This document shows, piece after piece, positions 43,314 through 53,042 of a stretch of DNA of 64,000 bases. Made by a program: the position numbers and the translations under genes. The stretch is from Oxalobacter sp. (lineage in GTDB: Bacteria; Pseudomonadota; Gammaproteobacteria; Burkholderiales; Burkholderiaceae_D), in the NCBI GenBank assembly GCA_003605115.1, contig QZKY01000001.1, positions 1-64,000 of the forward strand, given 5' to 3'. Below the pieces are notes generated by a model. The model saw only the letters and a list, made by a program, of their open reading frames with translations, made no database searches and was not told the DNA's origin. Numbering within the stretch: the stretch's first letter is position 1; each line of letters starts with the position of its first letter.

Positions 43314-43346
43314 CCGCAAGCAATTGATTTGCTTGCGGTATTTTTT
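43314..43346 (+). terminator. Hairpin 2: intrinsic terminator
   Basis: CCGCAAGCAA, 5-base loop, TTGCTTGCGG, then TATTTTTT. A strong terminator for the operon ending at 43222. Confidence 0.85.
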
Positions 43347-43548
43347 ATTTCCGGATGGTTTTTTCGGCTTCTGCGGCTTGAAATTCCAGGCATTGCCCAT
43401 TCCCCGTCACACGCGGCTGGCTGGCGTGACAAACGATCCCGGTAAAGTAAATGTATTCCACGTGAACGCATTGATTGCAGCGCGACAGTTCCGGGTCAAG
43501 CCCGATCTGGCCTTCAAGGACGTATAACAAGGAAGGGGTTTTCTGCAT
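43345..43548 (-). CDS. Possible small four-cysteine protein
   Basis: 67 residues from ATG 43548 (MQKTPSLLYVLEGQIGLDP). Cysteines in CNQC, GIVC and NGQC could bind a metal. Codon use is like that of neighbouring genes and the reading frame fills most of an otherwise empty 470-base gap, but no ribosome site is visible and I recognise no family. Its stop codon touches the terminator at 43314-43346. It may be a chance ORF. Confidence 0.35.
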   Translation of the reverse strand: MQKTPSLLYVLEGQIGLDPELSRCNQCVHVEYIYFTGIVCHASQPRVTGNGQCLEFQAAEAEKTIRK

Positions 43549-43626
43549 GTTGGCACACAGTCAGCGATTCAAGCACGTCGTCCACAGAGCCTGGACGACA
43601 ACCAGTTCGTGACTCTACCACTTTGA

Positions 43627-43690
43627 GTGAGGCAGTAGAAAAACGGGGCAGCGATCCTTGCTCATCGCTTGCCCCGTTTTTATGCCTCAC
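43627..43690. terminator. Large bidirectional terminator hairpin
   Basis: GTGAGGCA, AAAAACGGGGCA and GCGAT pair with ATCGC, TGCCCCGTTTTT and TGCCTCAC around an 8-base loop. It starts 3 bases past the EF-hand gene's stop, so it mainly serves that minus-strand gene. Confidence 0.88.
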
Positions 43691-43692
43691 AA

Positions 43693-44448
43693 TCAGGCGA
43701 TCACAGAGAGGGAAGCGCTGGTCGATGCTTGTGAAGATGCGGCGGACGTCAAACCGTAGGCTTCCATTAACTGAAGCATGATTTTTACCACGTTCATCTC
43801 TTCCGAATTCGAATTGACCTGATTTTCGTTTTGGTAAGCGATCAACTCATCCAGTGTGACGGTGCCATCCTGGTTGGCATCAGCGGCTTCGTAGCTAGTG
43901 CTGTCATCACTTGACTGCACATTGGAAGGTGCTGCCGGTGGCATCATTGAACCCGCTTCAGACGCACTGCTCGTCCCGTTAACGGATTGATCGTAGGTCA
44001 TTGCCTCGGCGTGCGATACCTTCCCATCTCCATCTGTATCGGCAGTCTCGAAATTTTCAACGATGCTTTGCATCAAGGAGGTTCGCTTGGTATCCGAGTC
44101 CCCGATCTCTTCAATCATACTGGTCAGATCTTCCTTGGTAAATCCTTCATCCTGAGATGCCGGGGGCGGAGGCGGACCGACGCGGGATTGGTTGTACTGA
44201 TTGTCCAAGGCTTCTGCCAGCTTCTGAATGCCATCCGACAATTCCTGCTCGGTGATTTTACCGTCGCTGTCGACATCCAGTTTGCTGAAAACGGTATCGA
44301 CCGACGTGCTGCTGTCGTCAGATGAAAGCTGCGACAGCGCCGTTTGCAGTTCCGACTTGTCGATATAGCCTTGATTCTTGGTGTCAATCTTGGTGAACAG
44401 GCTGCTCACCCACGAAGTGCTGCTTAAACTGCTGATTGCGCTAGACAT
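43693..44448 (-). CDS. EF-hand calcium-binding protein
   Basis: 251 residues from ATG 44448, with GGGAGG upstream; the in-frame start at 44490 is rejected. Four EF-hand loops: DTKNQGYIDKSE, DVDSDGKITEQE, DTDGDGKVSHAE and DANQDGTVTLDE, each with Asp/Asn at the ligand positions and a closing Glu. No signal peptide; serine-rich ends. Probably a cytoplasmic or non-classically exported calcium sensor. Transcribed alone toward the large terminator. Confidence 0.9.
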   Translation of the reverse strand: MSSAISSLSSTSWVSSLFTKIDTKNQGYIDKSELQTALSQLSSDDSSTSVDTVFSKLDVDSDGKITEQELSDGIQKLAEALDNQYNQSRVGPPPPPASQDEGFTKEDLTSMIEEIGDSDTKRTSLMQSIVENFETADTDGDGKVSHAEAMTYDQSVNGTSSASEAGSMMPPAAPSNVQSSDDSTSYEAADANQDGTVTLDELIAYQNENQVNSNSEEMNVVKIMLQLMEAYGLTSAASSQASTSASLSVIA

Positions 44449-44567
44449 GCTCGCCTCCCTGAAAAGTATTTTGGACTTACAGGATTGCAAGCGAATTTAT
44501 CTGGGGTATGTGCGGTTTGTGTGAGGATTGAAATAGAGACGATTCCAGGACGTTTTTTTGCGATAGA

Positions 44568-45668
44568 TCAATCTTCATGACGACGCGAAAGCGTGATCGA
44601 CGCGCTCAGTCCGCCGCCCTCAATATTTTTCAGGATCAGTTGACCGCCACACTGGCTTGCTGCTTCCTTTGCGATGGCCAGCCCTAATCCGACTCCGCCG
44701 GTTGCCTTATTGCGCGATGTTTCAAGGCGCACAAACGGTTCGAACACGGCATTCAGTTTGTCGAACGGAATCCCAGGTCCTTTGTCGCGTATGTCGATGA
44801 CGAGATTTTCAGGCGAATCCATCAAGGATATTTGAGCACTTTCTCCATAGCGCAATGCATTCTCAAGAAGATTTAACAGACAGCGCCGTAAAGCCATAGG
44901 AAGGGTCACCACCGCAGCTGCCGTACCTAAAACGCTTACTTCGTGGCCGCTTTCGGTCGCATTCTCGGCCATCGAATCCACTAGCGCCTGCACATCGAGT
45001 AACTGCGGCCTTTCAAGCGATGCTGCGCCACGGAAATATTCGAGTGTGGCATTGAGCATGGCAGACATTTCTTCGATGTCCGCCAAAAGCCTGTCTCGTT
45101 GAATCTTTTCGTCGGGACGCTCCATTCGCAATTTCATCCTCGTCAGCGGCGTGCGCAAGTCATGTGAGACGGCGGCGAGGAAACGTGCCCGCTCTTCAAT
45201 TTGCGACCGAATGCGTTCCTGCATCTGGTTGAATACCCGCGCAGCCCGACGCGCCTCGAGTGGCCCAGCTTCCTCGATCATCGGGCTATTCAGCGTTGTT
45301 CCGAGCCGTGCTGCAGCCTTGGCCAAACGCTGGATGGGACGAACCAAAACTTTGGCACCAAACCATGCTGCCAGCATGAGCGCAAAAAATTGTGTCGCCA
45401 ACCCAATCCATAAGCCGGGCGGAAAAAAAGGAGGTGGGGCGAAATCGCCTTCATGTGGCGAGAGCGGCGGAGAGCGATCTGAAAAAATAAGGTGTGGCGG
45501 TGGCGGCGGTCGCATGCCTACCATGGCAGCCGATCCATGCAGCCGCTCTCCCCCGCCCCGAAAAGAAACAGCCACCAAGGCAATTGTAGCGAGGTGGCTG
45601 ATGATAAGCGCTGCAAAGACAAGGGCAAACAGCCGAAAAAATATGGTGTCCCTGAAAAATCTTTTCAT
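44568..45668 (-). CDS. Sensor histidine kinase (EnvZ-like)
   Basis: 366 residues from ATG 45668 (MKRFFRDTIFFRLFALVFA); the longer in-frame reading overlaps the regulator gene. Membrane helices about 10-36 and 86-108; the short periplasmic loop is rich in Pro, His and acidic residues (MRPPPPPHLIFSDR, SPPLSPHEGDF), which may bind a metal. HAMP about 108-160, HisKA with AAVSHDLRTPLTRMKLRMER (His169), ATPase with LLNLLENALRYG, DKGPGIP and GVGLGLAIAKE. Pairs with the OmpR-type regulator that ends 10 bases upstream. Confidence 0.93.
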   Translation of the reverse strand: MKRFFRDTIFFRLFALVFAALIISHLATIALVAVSFRGGGERLHGSAAMVGMRPPPPPHLIFSDRSPPLSPHEGDFAPPPFFPPGLWIGLATQFFALMLAAWFGAKVLVRPIQRLAKAAARLGTTLNSPMIEEAGPLEARRAARVFNQMQERIRSQIEERARFLAAVSHDLRTPLTRMKLRMERPDEKIQRDRLLADIEEMSAMLNATLEYFRGAASLERPQLLDVQALVDSMAENATESGHEVSVLGTAAAVVTLPMALRRCLLNLLENALRYGESAQISLMDSPENLVIDIRDKGPGIPFDKLNAVFEPFVRLETSRNKATGGVGLGLAIAKEAASQCGGQLILKNIEGGGLSASITLSRRHED

Positions 45669-45678
45669 GATTCGGCTT

Positions 45679-46404
45679 TCAGCGCTCCACCCTCGCGTCG
45701 AACAGGTAGCCTTCTCCACGAATGGTTTTGAGCAATTTGGGACGCTTCGGATCTTCTTTCATCTTTTGGCGCAACCTTGAAACAAGCAAATCGATGCTGC
45801 GGTCAAAAGCATTCAAATCGCCGCGTGCGGCATCCATAAGCTGATCGCGGCTCAAAACACGACGCGGACGCTCGACAAAGGCCCAAAGTAGTCGGAATTC
45901 AGCGTTGGATAGCGGCACGACCATTTGTTGCGGACTGGTCAACTGACGCATGGTGCGATTAAGCGTCCAGCCATCAAAGACAATCCTGTCTTCGCTCAAT
46001 CTCTCTCCCCCAAGGATTTCGTGTCTGGTTTGGCTGCGACGAAGCACGGAATGTATTCGAGCAACCAATTCTCGGGTATCAAACGGCTTAATGATGTAAT
46101 CGTCTGCACCAAGCTCCAGGCCAACCACTCTGTCTGCCGCATCTCCGCGCGCCGTCAGCATGATGATGGGGATATTCAGTGTTGCCCGCAAATAACGGCA
46201 TATGGACAAGCCATCTTCGCCTGGGAGCATCAAATCGAGTATGAGGATGTCGAATGTTTGCGTGGCCATTGCCGCGCGCATGGCAACACCGTTTGCTACC
46301 CCTGTCGTCTCGAAACCAAAATCATGCAAATAGTTGCATAAAAGCTCACGAATCTCATCGTCATCGTCGACGATCAATACGTTCGGTTGAATGTTCATGG
46401 TCAT
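45679..46404 (-). CDS. OmpR-family response regulator
   Basis: 241 residues from ATG 46404; an ATG two codons on (46398) is an equal candidate. Receiver with Asp57 (DILILDLMLPGEDG) and the acidic VDDDDE pocket; winged-helix DNA-binding domain with NAEFRLLWAFVERPRRVLSR and FDRSIDLLVSRLRQKM. First gene of the two-component operon; the kinase starts 10 bases after its stop. Confidence 0.94.
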   Translation of the reverse strand: MTMNIQPNVLIVDDDDEIRELLCNYLHDFGFETTGVANGVAMRAAMATQTFDILILDLMLPGEDGLSICRYLRATLNIPIIMLTARGDAADRVVGLELGADDYIIKPFDTRELVARIHSVLRRSQTRHEILGGERLSEDRIVFDGWTLNRTMRQLTSPQQMVVPLSNAEFRLLWAFVERPRRVLSRDQLMDAARGDLNAFDRSIDLLVSRLRQKMKEDPKRPKLLKTIRGEGYLFDARVER

Positions 46405-46612
46405 CCGTCAAAAGGAAGTCGTTGGGCAACCCCATTATCTGTCATACGAGAAACGAAGCAAATCATGAATGAGTGATGGAAATCCATCTCAATACTAGCG
46501 TTTGGGGTCACCGCTGCGCAAATCGCGCATCAATTCATCAACAAAAATCGATTTGAAAAAATGCCAGGCCGCAAAAAATCTGTTTTTTCTCAATGCGTTA
46601 AAAATATTTCCT

Positions 46613-46626
46613 TTGAGAATTCTCAA
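46613..46626. promoter_or_regulatory. Perfect palindrome in divergent gap
   Basis: TTGAGAATTCTCAA, 7+7 bases, framed by GCGTT and AACGC. It lies between the divergent OmpR-type gene (from 46404) and the small gene at 46844. A possible promoter follows: TTGATC (46632), 16 bases, TACTAT (46654). Nothing else is evident in 46405-46843. Confidence 0.4.
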
Positions 46627-46843
46627 CGCCCTTGATCTCTGAAGGATAGAACATACTATTAGTAAGGATGGATAGAAAATACTTCATTCACTCATGGGAG
46701 AAACGCATCAGCCAAGCAAATCAAAGAAAGACGGATGTTCAGCGAAAGCCCATCCTCGAACCGAGTAATGCCACAAGCAAGAAGGTATCTGAAACAGTTA
46801 TCCACTCGTCAAGAACCTTAACAAACATTATCGGAGTAGTCTC

Positions 46844-47065
46844 ATGATCAACAAAATTGCTGAATCCCACTTCAACGCACTACGTGCAGCTTCACACCCA
46901 GATGTTCAACCGGAAGGAAACGAGAAAGCACCTACAGCAACACACGACGCACTCAACATGTTCCTGTCTACCCCATCATTCAGCGGCAAGCAAATCGCCA
47001 TTGAATCCTTGCTGAGGCAGATAACACAAGGAACGGCACCAGGCAAAATCAGCACGCTTGGTTAA
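46844..47065 (+). CDS. Small hypothetical protein
   Basis: 73 residues; GGAG lies 8 bases before the ATG. Soluble, no signal, no cysteine. MINKIAESHFNALRAASHPD is helical, and the rest is Thr/Ser/Pro-rich. Family not recognised. A strong terminator follows within 31 bases, so it is a free-standing unit; the candidate promoter at 46632-46659 would give a leader of about 180 bases. Confidence 0.6.
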   Translation: MINKIAESHFNALRAASHPDVQPEGNEKAPTATHDALNMFLSTPSFSGKQIAIESLLRQITQGTAPGKISTLG

Positions 47066-47095
47066 ATGCCTGCTTAAGTAGCAGGTGAAAGGTAG

Positions 47096-47123
47096 GGGGC
47101 CCGGGAGGGCCCCAAGTTTTTTT
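47096..47123 (+). terminator. Intrinsic terminator
   Basis: GGGGCCC-GGGA-GGGCCCC-AAG-TTTTTTT. Ends the small gene and shields it from the ABC exporter operon. Confidence 0.92.
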
Positions 47124-47237
47124 CAAGATAGCCTTACCCAAACGCAAGCCTTGCAGGATGATCAGGCGAGAAAGATTGTTCCCTCTGATCCATTCGGGTC
47201 TATAATTTTTCCACAGCGTAATGCAAGGAGTTCCCGG

Positions 47238-48173
47238 ATGTCCTCCCCCAAATTGAGGCGAAATGTGATCGTCGGCCTGGTGATCCTGCTGCTAGCAGGG
47301 CTGACTGCCCGGTATTTCCTCCGTCCACCAGTTCAACTTCCGGGGCTGACCTATGGCAATGGTCGCTTGGAAGCGACGGAAGCCGACATTGCCACCAAAG
47401 TCGCGGGGCGCTTGGCCGAGGTGCAGGCGAGAGAAGGCGATAATCTGGCGGCTAACCAGATTGCAGCAAAACTGGATGCCGAAGATCTTGCCGCGCAACT
47501 CAACGCGGCAGAGGCAGCCGTCATGCAGGCGCGCGATGGTGTCGATGGCGCAATCAGCCAACAAAAATTGGCGAAAGTATCGCTGGATCGCACGCGTGAA
47601 TTGATTAAAAAAGGGTTCATCAGCGGCGACCGGCTCGACCGTGATATCAGCGCCTTGCAAACCGCCAATGCCACCCTAGCTGCAGCGCGCAACAAGGTCA
47701 GTGAAGCCCAGTCACGCGCTGATGTTTTGCGCGTCAACGTCAAAGACACCAGCCTGCGCGCCCCGATTGCGGGTCGTGTCCTCTACCGCCTGGCCGAACC
47801 CGGCGAAGTGCTTGCGGCAGGCGGCAAGGTTTTCACGCTGCTGGATTTGAGTGATGTATACATGTCGATTTATTTGCCGACCGAAGAGGCGGGCAAAGTC
47901 GCACTGAACAGTCCCGCGAAAATCGTGCTGGACGCCCTCCCCGACACTCCGATCCCGGCCAAAGTGGTTTTTGTGGCACCCCGCTCGCAATTCACCCCCA
48001 AGGAAGTGGAAACCCGCAATGAGCGAGAAAAGCTGATGTTCCGCATCAAGGTGAAAGTGGATCTCGACTGGCTCAAGCAACACGCTGACATGGCCAAACC
48101 CGGCATGCCCGGCATCGCTTACGTGCAAACCGCTCCTGACGCCGTCTGGCCCGCCACCCTGCCGTCGAGGTAA
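47238..48173 (+). CDS. HlyD-family membrane fusion protein (YhiI/YbhG-like)
   Basis: 311 residues from ATG 47238, with AAGGAG 7 bases before it; the in-frame reading from 47085 lies over the terminator and is rejected. One N-terminal membrane helix (NVIVGLVILLLAGLTARYF), biotinyl-lipoyl halves (TKVAGRLAEVQAREGD; RAPIAGRVLYRLAEPGEVL) around a coiled-coil hairpin (about 75-170), and a C-terminal beta barrel. Periplasmic adaptor of the exporter encoded by the next two genes; its stop is 3 bases before the next start. Confidence 0.93.
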   Translation: MSSPKLRRNVIVGLVILLLAGLTARYFLRPPVQLPGLTYGNGRLEATEADIATKVAGRLAEVQAREGDNLAANQIAAKLDAEDLAAQLNAAEAAVMQARDGVDGAISQQKLAKVSLDRTRELIKKGFISGDRLDRDISALQTANATLAAARNKVSEAQSRADVLRVNVKDTSLRAPIAGRVLYRLAEPGEVLAAGGKVFTLLDLSDVYMSIYLPTEEAGKVALNSPAKIVLDALPDTPIPAKVVFVAPRSQFTPKEVETRNEREKLMFRIKVKVDLDWLKQHADMAKPGMPGIAYVQTAPDAVWPATLPSR

Positions 48174-48176
48174 GCC

Positions 48177-50888
48177 ATGACCACCGTTGCCCGTTTGCAG
48201 GACGTCAGCCTGCGCTACGGCACGGTAGCTGCGCTGGATGACATCACACTGGACTTGCCCGCCGGATGCATGGTCGCGCTCATCGGCCCCGACGGGGTCG
48301 GGAAATCTTCCTTGCTCTCCCTGGTTGCCGGTGCGCGCAAGCTTCAGACAGGGCGCGTTGAAGTGCTCGGCGATGACATTGGCAATCGCCGCACACGCAA
48401 CCGCTTGCAACCGCGCATCGCCTACATGCCGCAAGGTCTGGGGAAAAATCTTTACCCGACGCTCTCCGTTTTTGAGAACCTCGATTTTTTCGGACGTTTG
48501 TTCGGACAAGATCGCGCCGAACGCAAGCGCCGCATTGATCAGCTCACTCAGGCTACCGGCCTTGCGCCTTTTCAAGATCGGCTTGCGGCCAAACTCTCCG
48601 GCGGAATGAAACAAAAACTCGGCCTGTGCTGTGCGCTGATTCACGATCCAGATTTGCTGATTCTGGACGAACCCACCACCGGCGTCGATCCGCTGTCGCG
48701 TCGGCAGTTCTGGGAATTGATTGATGTCATCCGCGCGCATCGTCAAGGCATGAGCGTGATCGTTTCCACCGCCTACATGGAAGAAGCGGAGCGCTTCGAC
48801 TGGTTGATTGCGATGAATGCAGGCAAAGTCATTGGCGCGGGCACGCCGACCGACCTCAAAACGCAATCCGGCGCAGCGACGCTGGAGGACGCTTTTATCC
48901 GGCTGCTGCCAGAATCAGCGCGCAGTGAACATCGTGAATTGATCATTCCGCCACGCACCACTGGCGATCATGACTGGGCGATTGAAGCGGAAAATCTCAC
49001 ACAACGTTTTGGTGATTTCACCGCAGTTGATAAAGTCAGCTTCCAGATTGCACGCGGCGAGATTTTTGGCTTTCTTGGCTCCAATGGTTGCGGCAAGACC
49101 ACCACCATGAAAATGCTCACGGGGCTCTTACCACCCACTGAAGGCGTTTCTCGCCTCTTTGGACAAACCGTCGATACCAACAACCTCGACACCCGCAAGC
49201 AAGTCGGCTACATGTCGCAATCCTTTTCGCTATACGGCGAACTCACTACCGCACAGAATCTTGAGCTGCATGCGCGCCTCTTTCATCTACCTGCGGAAAA
49301 AATGCAGCAACGCATTACCGCGCTCACGGAGCGCTTCGGCTTGCGCCCCTATGCGGACATGGCCGCCGCTAACCTCCCGCTCGGCATTCGGCAAAGGCTG
49401 TCGCTCGCTGTGGCGGTGGTGCATGAACCCAAACTGCTGATTCTTGACGAACCTACTTCCGGCGTTGATCCCGTCGCCCGCGATCAGTTCTGGGAATTGC
49501 TGATCGCGCTTTCACGCGAACAAGGCGTGACCATATTCATTTCCACGCACTTCATGAATGAAGCCGAGCGCTGCGACCGGATTTCGCTCATGCATGCCGG
49601 CATCGTGCTGGCAAGCGATACTCCCGATGCCCTGAAAGCTGCTAAAAACGTCAGCACCCTGGAAGATGCCTTCATCATCTATCTGGAAGAATCGGCAGGC
49701 AAGGCTGAGCAACCGCAACTGGAAGCGAGCGAGCCCGTCGGCAAGGCCATCGCTTTCAAAGCTTTCAGCTTTGGGCGTTTACTCGCTTATGCTTACCGCG
49801 AGACGCTCGAATTACGACGCGATCCGATTCGGCTGGCCTTTGCCTTGCTGGGTTCACTCTTGCTGATGTTCGTCCTGGGTTTCGGCATTTCGATGGATGT
49901 GCAGGATTTGCGCTTTGCCGTTTTCGATCAGGATCAATCGCCGGAATCGCGTGCCTACATTCAAAACATCGCCGGTTCACGTTACTTCATCCAGCAAAAA
50001 CCGATTCATTCCACAGCAGAACTGGAAGCGCGCATGCATTCCGGCGAACTGACAGTTGCATTGGAAATTCCGCCTAATTTCGGACGCGATTTGCGACAGA
50101 GCCGCAAACCAGAAATTGCGGCCTGGATCGATGGTGCGATGCCGTTTCGCGGTGAAACCACCCTCGGATACGTGCGCGGCATACACGCCCAATACATTTC
50201 TGATCTGGTAACCGAAGCAACCGGCACGCGACCGCACATGCATCCGACACAGATCGCACTGCGCTACCGATACAACCAGGATTTCCGCAGCATTTATGCG
50301 ATGGTGCCCGCCGTGATTCCGCTGCTGCTTGTGTTTATTCCCGCCATCCTGATGGCGCTCGGCGTGGTGCGTGAAAAGGAACTCGGTTCCATCACCAATC
50401 TTTACGTCACGCCCGTCACACGGCTAGAATTTTTGTTGGGCAAGCAATTGCCCTACATCTTTCTTTCAATGATCAGCTTCTGTTTTCTTGTCATTGAATC
50501 CGTCTGGCTTTTTGACGTCCCCATCAAAGGCAGTCTGTTCGCACTAACGTTCGGCGCACTGCTCTACGTCACCACTACGACAGGCTTGGGACTGTTGATT
50601 TCAACCTTCACGCGCACGCAGATTGCAGCCTTGTTCGGCACAGCCATTCTCACCATGCTCCCGGCAGTGCAGTTTTCCGGTTTGACGACACCGACCGCTT
50701 CGCTCAAAGGCATGGCGTACTGGATCGGCCAAGGCTTTCCCGCGACCTATTACCTGATCATCTGCCGGGGCACATATACCAAAGCGCTCGGTTTTATGGA
50801 TTTGCTGTCGCCCTTCATGGCGCTGGCCTTGTTCATTCCGATCCTTACGGGCATCTCGGTGGCGCTACTGCCGAAGCAAGAGAAATGA
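48177..50888 (+). CDS. ABC exporter with two ATPase domains fused to a permease (RbbA/YhiH-like)
   Basis: 903 residues. ATPase 1 about 1-240 (Walker [10 protein letters not shown], signature LSGGMKQKL, Walker [14 protein letters not shown]); ATPase 2 about 265-500 (GSNGCGKTT, a weak signature [22 protein letters not shown]); ABC-2 permease about 530-903 with a large periplasmic domain after the first helix. Walker A of ATPase 1 ends in Ser instead of Thr, and the signature of ATPase 2 is degenerate, so the two sites are unequal. Substrate unknown; hydrophobic compounds are likely from the family. Confidence 0.93.
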   Translation: MTTVARLQDVSLRYGTVAALDDITLDLPAGCMVALIGPDGVGKSSLLSLVAGARKLQTGRVEVLGDDIGNRRTRNRLQPRIAYMPQGLGKNLYPTLSVFENLDFFGRLFGQDRAERKRRIDQLTQATGLAPFQDRLAAKLSGGMKQKLGLCCALIHDPDLLILDEPTTGVDPLSRRQFWELIDVIRAHRQGMSVIVSTAYMEEAERFDWLIAMNAGKVIGAGTPTDLKTQSGAATLEDAFIRLLPESARSEHRELIIPPRTTGDHDWAIEAENLTQRFGDFTAVDKVSFQIARGEIFGFLGSNGCGKTTTMKMLTGLLPPTEGVSRLFGQTVDTNNLDTRKQVGYMSQSFSLYGELTTAQNLELHARLFHLPAEKMQQRITALTERFGLRPYADMAAANLPLGIRQRLSLAVAVVHEPKLLILDEPTSGVDPVARDQFWELLIALSREQGVTIFISTHFMNEAERCDRISLMHAGIVLASDTPDALKAAKNVSTLEDAFIIYLEESAGKAEQPQLEASEPVGKAIAFKAFSFGRLLAYAYRETLELRRDPIRLAFALLGSLLLMFVLGFGISMDVQDLRFAVFDQDQSPESRAYIQNIAGSRYFIQQKPIHSTAELEARMHSGELTVALEIPPNFGRDLRQSRKPEIAAWIDGAMPFRGETTLGYVRGIHAQYISDLVTEATGTRPHMHPTQIALRYRYNQDFRSIYAMVPAVIPLLLVFIPAILMALGVVREKELGSITNLYVTPVTRLEFLLGKQLPYIFLSMISFCFLVIESVWLFDVPIKGSLFALTFGALLYVTTTTGLGLLISTFTRTQIAALFGTAILTMLPAVQFSGLTTPTASLKGMAYWIGQGFPATYYLIICRGTYTKALGFMDLLSPFMALALFIPILTGISVALLPKQEK

Positions 50889-50895
50889 GCGCCAG

Positions 50896-52026
50896 ATGAA
50901 AACCACGTTTTCCAACATATTCAGACTCGGCGTCAAAGAACTCCACAGCCTGTGGGCTGACAAAGTCATGCTTTTTCTGATTTGCTGGGCCTTTACCGGT
51001 GCGGTTTACTCGGCAGCCATGGGCGTTTCGCAAGAATTACGCAATGCCCCGGTGGCCGTGGTCGATGAAGATCGATCTCCGCTTTCGCAACGCTTGATAG
51101 GTGCCCTGACGCCACCTTATTTCAAGACGCCGGAGAGTGTGACGATAGCGAAAATGGACAGCGAAATGGATCACGGGTACTACTCATTCGGCATCGTCAT
51201 CCCCGCCAATTTCCAGCGTGATCTGGAAGCGGGCCGTCGCCCGGCGATTCAAGTGAACATTGATGCCACCGTGATGAGTCAATCTTTCATCGGCGCGAGC
51301 TACATCCAGAACATCTTCAGCCAGGAACTCAACGAATATCTCACCGGCAAGCGAGAATCGACGGATCCGCCGATACAGCTCGCCACGCGTGTGCGCTTCA
51401 ATCCCAATCTCACCGGCTTCTGGTTCGGCGGCGTCATGGAAGTCGTTGGCAACGTCACCATGCTCACCATCATTCTCGTCGGTGCAGCCGTCATCCGTGA
51501 ACGCGAACACGGCACGCTGGAACACTTGCTCGTCATGCCGCTCACGCCGTTTGAAATCATGATGGCCAAAATCTGGGCGAACGGTGTCGTCGTCTTGCTG
51601 GCAGCCAGCGTTGGCCTCATGCTGATCATCCGCACCATTTTGCAAGTGCCGATTGCCGGATCCGTGCCACTGTTTTTATGCGGCGCTGCCCTGTATCTCT
51701 TTTCGGCAGCCTCCATCGGCATTTTTCTCGGCACCCTTGCCCGCTCCATGCCGCAGCTTGGACTCTTGATGATTCTCACCATCATCCCGCTCAAGTTGCT
51801 CACGGGCGGCGTCACCCCGAGAGAAAGCATGCCTGAAATCGTGCAGTGGATTATGTCTGGAACCCCGACCACCTACTTTGTAAAACTGGCGCAAGACATT
51901 CTCTATCGCGGCGCAGGATTCAGCACCGTCTGGCCGCACTTCCTTGCGATCATTGGCATCGGTACCCTATTTTTCCTTGCAGCGATGGCGCGGTTCAGAC
52001 GGTCGGTGACGCAGACGCAGCTTTAG
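50896..52026 (+). CDS. ABC-2 transporter permease (YhhJ-like)
   Basis: 376 residues. One N-terminal membrane helix (VMLFLICWAFTGAVYSAAM), a periplasmic domain (about 45-180), then five to six helices with MEVVGNVTMLTIILVGAAVI and REREHGTLEHLLVMPLTPFE, the ABC-2 signature. Third gene of the exporter operon, 7 bases after the fused ATPase-permease. Confidence 0.93.
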   Translation: MKTTFSNIFRLGVKELHSLWADKVMLFLICWAFTGAVYSAAMGVSQELRNAPVAVVDEDRSPLSQRLIGALTPPYFKTPESVTIAKMDSEMDHGYYSFGIVIPANFQRDLEAGRRPAIQVNIDATVMSQSFIGASYIQNIFSQELNEYLTGKRESTDPPIQLATRVRFNPNLTGFWFGGVMEVVGNVTMLTIILVGAAVIREREHGTLEHLLVMPLTPFEIMMAKIWANGVVVLLAASVGLMLIIRTILQVPIAGSVPLFLCGAALYLFSAASIGIFLGTLARSMPQLGLLMILTIIPLKLLTGGVTPRESMPEIVQWIMSGTPTTYFVKLAQDILYRGAGFSTVWPHFLAIIGIGTLFFLAAMARFRRSVTQTQL

Positions 52027-52078
52027 CCAAAACACTGCTTGAAGTAGAATACCGAATTGGTCACCATAAAGCATTGTC

Positions 52079-53017
52079 GTGTTTTCCACCGTCCTCCACC
52101 ACATCACCCTTTCCTCAGCACTCTTTTTGCTGGTGTTAGTCGGCTATCTGCTGATGAAGATCGGCAAGTGGCCGAAAGACGTGGCAAGCGCGCTTTCCAA
52201 ATTCGTTTTTTATGTTGCAGTACCGGCGCTGCTCTTCAATACCATGAGCCGCTTTTCCAGCTTGCCGCCCGTCGACGTGCGCCTGCTCTTCGCTTTCTTT
52301 GGCAGTTGCGTCATCGTCTTCATCGTTGGTCGGATCGTGGCGTGGAAATTTTTCAAGCTTGATGGGGTTGCGCAATCGGTGTTTGCGCTGGGTGGCATCT
52401 ATTCGAATAACGTTTTCCTCGGCATCCCGCTCACTAAAATGACGCTGGGCGAACAAGCCTTGCCGCCGGTGGCCTTGATCATCGCGTTCAACGCGCTCTT
52501 GCTGTGGACACTGGTGACTGTTTCAACTGAATGGGCATTGCACGGTAATCTTTCCGTCAAGGGATTTGCAAAAACGACCAAGAATGTGCTGACAAATCCG
52601 GTGGTCGCATCGATTCTGTTGGGGCTGGCCTGGGATTTCACCGGCATCACCCTGCCCGTTTTCTTGAAAACGCCGCTGGAAATGACCGCGCAAGCGGCAG
52701 CGCCATTGGCGCTGATCGTGTTGGGGATGGGGCTGGCCGAGTACAGCATTCGGGAAGGCTGGCAGCATAGCGTCGCCATCACCACGCTCAAACTCGCCGT
52801 GCAACCCGTGGTGGTTTATGTGCTGGCGCGCGCGATTGGTTTGCCGAAAATGGAGACGCAAGCCATCGTGATGCTGGCGTCGATTTCGGTTGCGGTGAAC
52901 GTGTATCTGATGGCGGAACAGTTCAAAACCATGAAAGGCGCTGTGGCGTCGAGCATGGTGTTGTCCACCATTGTGGCGGCGTTTACAACGCCAATTGCGA
53001 TTGCCCTGACGGGTTGA
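52079..53017 (+). CDS. AEC family transporter (auxin efflux carrier-like)
   Basis: 312 residues from GTG 52079. About ten membrane helices, with the AEC pattern ALGGIYSNNVFLGIPL in the fourth helix region and NPVVASILLGLAWDFTGITLP in the middle. Family members carry malonate, malate or other small organic anions. It sits at the left flank of the transposon: the transposon's target duplication starts 18 bases after its stop codon. Confidence 0.88.
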   Translation: MFSTVLHHITLSSALFLLVLVGYLLMKIGKWPKDVASALSKFVFYVAVPALLFNTMSRFSSLPPVDVRLLFAFFGSCVIVFIVGRIVAWKFFKLDGVAQSVFALGGIYSNNVFLGIPLTKMTLGEQALPPVALIIAFNALLLWTLVTVSTEWALHGNLSVKGFAKTTKNVLTNPVVASILLGLAWDFTGITLPVFLKTPLEMTAQAAAPLALIVLGMGLAEYSIREGWQHSVAITTLKLAVQPVVVYVLARAIGLPKMETQAIVMLASISVAVNVYLMAEQFKTMKGAVASSMVLSTIVAAFTTPIAIALTG

Positions 53018-53034
53018 GCCTTGTCGCAACGTCA

Positions 53035-53042
53035 AGCAAATG
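53035..53042. repeat. Target-site duplication, left copy
   Basis: AGCAAATG, identical to 55330-55337 and directly abutting the left terminal inverted repeat. Confidence 0.9.
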
